A DNA stretch of 8,337 nucleotides, taken from positions 1 through 8,337 of the forward strand of contig JAJZNH010000130.1 in NCBI GenBank assembly GCA_021811745.1, read 5' to 3'. The notes beneath the pieces are model-generated. The model saw only the letters and a program-made list of their open reading frames with translations, did no database searches and had not been told where the DNA came from. Each line of letters opens with the position of its first letter. Within the stretch, counting starts at the first letter, position 1. Positions 6,466-8,337 of the stretch are shown here, piece after piece. The stretch is from Acidobacteriota bacterium (GTDB taxonomy: Bacteria; Acidobacteriota; Terriglobia; Terriglobales; Acidobacteriaceae). The position numbers were made by a program, and so were the translations under genes.

Positions 6466-7623
6466 TCAGCGCATGTACTGATAAGCGCCAAGATCAAAGG
6501 CCCCATTCTGCGGGCGGGCATTACCGTCAAAGTCGGTAGGAGGCACGCTGATGCTTGTCCCAGCTCCGATGGCAGGACTCGCTGGTTGCAGATGGTAGTT
6601 TCCCGATGCATCACCGGTATCGTTTACAAATTGAGGGCTCACATCCATGGTGTGTTCTGCCAATGAACCACTGACGAGGGAAATTAACTGAGTGGCGCTG
6701 CCCTCAACCAGGTTGTTCGTGGTGATGTTATGGGTTCCGATGCAGCCGGGCCTGCCCTGCTCTGAGATGGCGGGACCGCCGTTATTGACAATGATATTGT
6801 TGCTCACGGTAATGTAGTCGACGGTAAAGCCAGTGTTGTCGGTACCGAGCACGATGCCGCCGCTGGCGTTGTTGAAGATGGTGTTGTTCACCAGGGCGAT
6901 GTTCGACGGTTGGTGCCAAAGCTGAATACCGAATCCGGAGTTGTTAAACGAGATATTGTTATAGGCAAAGCCGCCCGAGGTCAGATAGTAGATCCCCTGC
7001 ACATAGCCGCAGGCGGTCGGATACGGACCGATGTTGTGCACGTAGTTGTCTGTCACCTGGGCGTTGGTCCCGTTCAGGTTGATTCCCGAGCCGCCCGTCG
7101 AGTTGCAGGTGCTGGGCAGGATGTCATGCACATGATTCTCAGTGATCACGGTGGCGTTGCCCTGCGTATAAATGCCGTTGATGCCGCCGCCGGTCACGTC
7201 GAAGCCCTTGATCTGAACGTAATCGCCGGAGTTGGTCCAGGTGGTGCTGCTGCCGCCCACCAGCCGGACGCAGGTGGTCAGGTCGCCGTGATTGGCGGCC
7301 ACCTGCGCGCAGTTGACCGGCCCGCTGAAGTTCGCAGTGTCTGCCTCGTAGGTGATATATGCCGACGCCGTGCCCGACGCCGACGTGGTAAACGATCCGT
7401 TGTAGACACCGGCGGCTACGTGCACGGTTGCGCCTGCACTTACGTGCGCAGACGCATTGGCAACCGTCGCCCACGGGCTTGAAATCGAGCCATTTCCGCC
7501 CGTGTCGCTGCCCGTTGTGGATACATAATAGTTTTGCGCTGCTGCTCTCTGTGTCGCTCCCACCTGCAGCGCGAACAAGATAGAAAGCGCGACAAGCGGA
7601 GCTATCGTGACCCGGGCTCTCAT
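6466..7623 (-). CDS. Secreted right-handed beta-helix repeat protein
   Basis: The protein has 385 residues. Residues 1-29 form a Sec signal peptide with likely cleavage AAA/QN. The mature protein opens with YYVSTTGSDTGGNGSISSPW (32-51), the entry seen in many right-handed parallel beta-helix proteins, including some pectate-lyase-like (PL9-type) enzymes. Coils follow from about 70 to 310, with Asn-rich turns such as VQIKGFDVTGG (136-146), ATVITENHVHDI (157-168), AQVTDNYVHNI (188-198), IALVNNTIFNNASGGIVLG (242-260) and ITVSNNIIVNN (271-281). The C-terminus has SPAIGAG (349-355) and GAFDLGAYQY (374-383), a usual ending for this group. Five Cys lie in the mature part. The fold is clear, but no catalytic Lys/Asp set could be fixed, so lyase, epimerase or binding function stays open. 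ATG 7623 is chosen over an in-frame ATG at 7776 because it opens onto the signal peptide and has AAGGAG 10 nt upstream. Confidence 0.85.
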   Translation of the reverse strand: MRARVTIAPLVALSILFALQVGATQRAAAQNYYVSTTGSDTGGNGSISSPWATVANASAHVSAGATVHVAAGVYNGSFTTSASGTASAYITYEADTANFSGPVNCAQVAANHGDLTTCVRLVGGSSTTWTNSGDYVQIKGFDVTGGGINGIYTQGNATVITENHVHDILPSTCNSTGGSGINLNGTNAQVTDNYVHNIGPYPTACGYVQGIYYLTSGGFAYNNISFNNSGFGIQLWHQPSNIALVNNTIFNNASGGIVLGTDNTGFTVDYITVSNNIIVNNGGPAISEQGRPGCIGTHNITTNNLVEGSATQLISLVSGSLAEHTMDVSPQFVNDTGDASGNYHLQPASPAIGAGTSISVPPTDFDGNARPQNGAFDLGAYQYMR

Positions 7624-7633
7624 GCGGGAGATA

Positions 7634-7639
7634 CTCCTT
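7634..7639 (-). promoter_or_regulatory. Ribosome binding site fixing the beta-helix start at 7623
   Basis: AAGGAG in minus-strand sense lies 10 nt before ATG 7623. The longer in-frame start at 7776 would add 51 Arg-rich residues ahead of the signal peptide and is not favoured. Confidence 0.6.
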
Positions 7640-7780
7640 GGATGGTTTCGCCAAGACCGCATCGAACGCCGGTTGCCGGGGGAGGCGTTTGGACACGAGC
7701 TTTGGAGCCTGCGGTAGCATCTCTGTGAATTGCTGAGTTGCAGGAAACGGCGGCAATCAAAACCGACCGGAATCACGCAG

Positions 7781-7799
7781 GCTATTGATTCTTAATAGC
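7781..7799. repeat. Inverted repeat GCTATT-N7-AATAGC
   Basis: Two perfect 6-bp arms (7781-7786 and 7794-7799) flank a 7-nt spacer in AT-rich sequence about 160 bp upstream of the beta-helix ATG. Position and symmetry fit a regulator site near its promoter; no clear -35/-10 pair was found. Confidence 0.35.
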
Positions 7800-7912
7800 T
7801 ACTCAGATAACGAGAAACAGGCTCCGTTCGTCTCCAGAACGGCAGCAAGCTTGGCACTTGGATTAGTGTCTCTTTGTCAGGTAAAACCCGCAACTGATCT
7901 GTAGGGTAGATT

Positions 7913-7981
7913 ATGTACAGTCGTGTAGGTGGCAGTTAGTACACGATTGTCGGCTGTACCATGTACAGGGATCACCTGTAC
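7913..7981. promoter_or_regulatory. Cluster of TGTACA motifs and nested inverted repeats, possible operators
   Basis: ATGTACAG occurs twice (7913-7920 and 7961-7968), with its palindromic cores TGTACA 48 bp apart. GTACAGG-N5-CCTGTAC (7963-7981) and TCGTGTA-N12-TACACGA (7921-7927 with 7940-7946) are perfect 7-bp inverted repeats. Another TGTAC lies at 7955-7959. Density of one motif in under 70 bp suggests binding of a dimeric regulator. It is about 235-300 bp from the plus-strand start and about 290-360 bp from the minus-strand start, so it might serve either. Confidence 0.45.
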
Positions 7982-8039
7982 TCAGTCTCTAAGTGGGCGC
8001 GGGACTCGAATGCTGCGGTCTGAGAGAATCTGGGATGGG

Positions 8040-8057
8040 CGTCATCAGGAAATGACG
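8040..8057. repeat. Inverted repeat CGTCAT-N6-ATGACG
   Basis: Perfect 6-bp arms at 8040-8045 and 8052-8057 flank a 6-nt spacer. The motif differs from the TGTACA sites, so a second regulator or chance is possible. It lies about 160 bp upstream of the plus-strand gene. Confidence 0.35.
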
Positions 8058-8095
8058 GATGGGGAGTGGGGCTGAGGATCAGGAATGATTCTTGT

Positions 8096-8113
8096 GGAAA
8101 AGGGGGTTTTTCC
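8096..8113. repeat. Inverted repeat GGAAAA / TTTTCC
   Basis: GGAAAA (8096-8101) and TTTTCC (8108-8113) flank a G-rich 6-nt loop, inside a run of five G, five T and four C. It could form a small hairpin in the leader or promoter of the plus-strand gene. It does not look like a terminator because no gene on the plus strand precedes it. Confidence 0.25.
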
Positions 8114-8201
8114 CCAATTGTGCCTTCGCGCACTCCGTGTAGTCTAACTAAAGCGAGGGAAGTGGGCTGATTCGTAAGGTCGAATGAAGGCAGCTTGTGA
8201 C

Positions 8202-8207
8202 AGGAGG
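8202..8207 (+). promoter_or_regulatory. Ribosome binding site for the plus-strand gene at 8216
   Basis: A perfect AGGAGG lies 8 nt before ATG 8216. It is the main reason for calling that truncated frame a real gene. Confidence 0.75.
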
Positions 8208-8215
8208 ATTGTTGC

Positions 8216-8337
8216 ATGGGTGAAGCAATCGCACTTCCCGCGGTTCGAAGTATAGGTAATGAAGTCACCGAAGCGAGCGTAATGTTCGATACGATCCCTG
8301 TTATCGAGCAAGCAGAGGCGCAGATTCCGATTGCTGA
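8216..8337 (+). CDS. N-terminal part of an unidentified protein, runs off the right edge
   Basis: ATG 8216 follows a perfect AGGAGG by 8 nt and opens a frame with no stop to the window end, 40 complete codons. The visible residues begin MGEAIALPAVRSIGNEV and continue through TEASVMFDTIPVIEQAEAQ. They contain no signal peptide, transmembrane segment or motif that I recognise, so the start of this protein is soluble and mildly acidic. It could be a cytoplasmic enzyme, a regulator, or a membrane protein whose first helix comes later. It is divergent from the beta-helix gene and has a long palindrome-rich upstream region, suggesting regulated expression. The function is unknown; confidence refers to it being a real gene. 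Confidence 0.65.
   Translation, partial: MGEAIALPAVRSIGNEVTEASVMFDTIPVIEQAEAQIPIA

Larger units (their letters stand above)
7624..8215. other. Divergent intergenic region rich in palindromes, no gene
   Basis: This stretch separates the minus-strand beta-helix gene from the plus-strand gene at 8216. It holds inverted repeats at 7781-7799, 7921-7946, 7963-7981, 8040-8057 and 8096-8113 and repeated TGTACA motifs. A 98-codon minus-strand frame (8268 to 7972) has no recognisable features and overlaps the better-supported plus-strand gene, so it is not called. Promoters for both flanking genes should lie here. Confidence 0.6.

Noticed and set aside
7624..7776. N-terminal extension of the beta-helix protein from ATG 7776
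   Set aside because: It is Arg-rich and lies before a clean Sec signal peptide that has its own ribosome site.
7852..7866. Possible sigma-54 promoter (TGGCAC followed by TT)
   Set aside because: The required GC of the -12 element is AG here, so the essential dinucleotide is missing.
7972..8268. 98-codon minus-strand frame overlapping the plus-strand gene
   Set aside because: No domain, Pro/Ser-rich composition, and it conflicts with the plus-strand start that has a perfect AGGAGG.
1..8337. CRISPR array, insertion sequence, toxin-antitoxin or phage-defence genes
   Set aside because: No regularly spaced repeats, transposase, integrase or small toxin/antitoxin pair was seen on either strand.

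Overview
The window is GC-rich bacterial DNA with good Shine-Dalgarno sites in front of every gene called. It holds four long coding regions on the minus strand and the start of one gene on the plus strand. The mix of secreted heparinase II/III-type lyases, a secreted beta-helix protein and a distinctive fucose-isomerase-like enzyme suggests a carbohydrate-degrading soil bacterium, perhaps of the Acidobacteriota. That taxonomic guess rests on remembered protein style, not on a marker gene. No rRNA, complete tRNA, insertion sequence, integrase or CRISPR array is visible.

Reading the minus strand in the direction of transcription, first comes a secreted right-handed beta-helix protein (7623 to 6466) followed by a long imperfect hairpin. 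Next is a 689-base gap without a convincing gene. Then comes a probable operon of three genes. The first is a Sec-exported heparinase II/III-like lyase (5776 to 3938). After a 92-base gap with a strong GC-rich hairpin comes a second, distantly related lyase with a Tat-like N-terminus (3845 to 1815). After a 180-base leader with competing hairpins comes a cytoplasmic L-fucose/L-arabinose-isomerase-like protein (1634 to the left edge). Its frame stays open for 544 codons and runs off the window.

On the right, 7624-8215 is a palindrome-rich divergent intergenic region containing a cluster of TGTACA-type motifs. A plus-strand gene starts at 8216 behind a perfect AGGAGG and runs off the right edge; its function cannot be read from 40 residues.

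Working model (inference): the two lyases cleave an acidic polysaccharide outside the cytoplasm by beta-elimination, and the isomerase-like enzyme handles a released sugar inside the cell. The beta-helix protein may bind or cut the same kind of polymer. No sugar transporter, SusC/D pair or dedicated regulator is in view. The most unusual points are a seven-residue in-frame gap just after the HSHND metal motif of the first lyase, the paired but differently exported lyases, and the structured leaders before the second and third genes.
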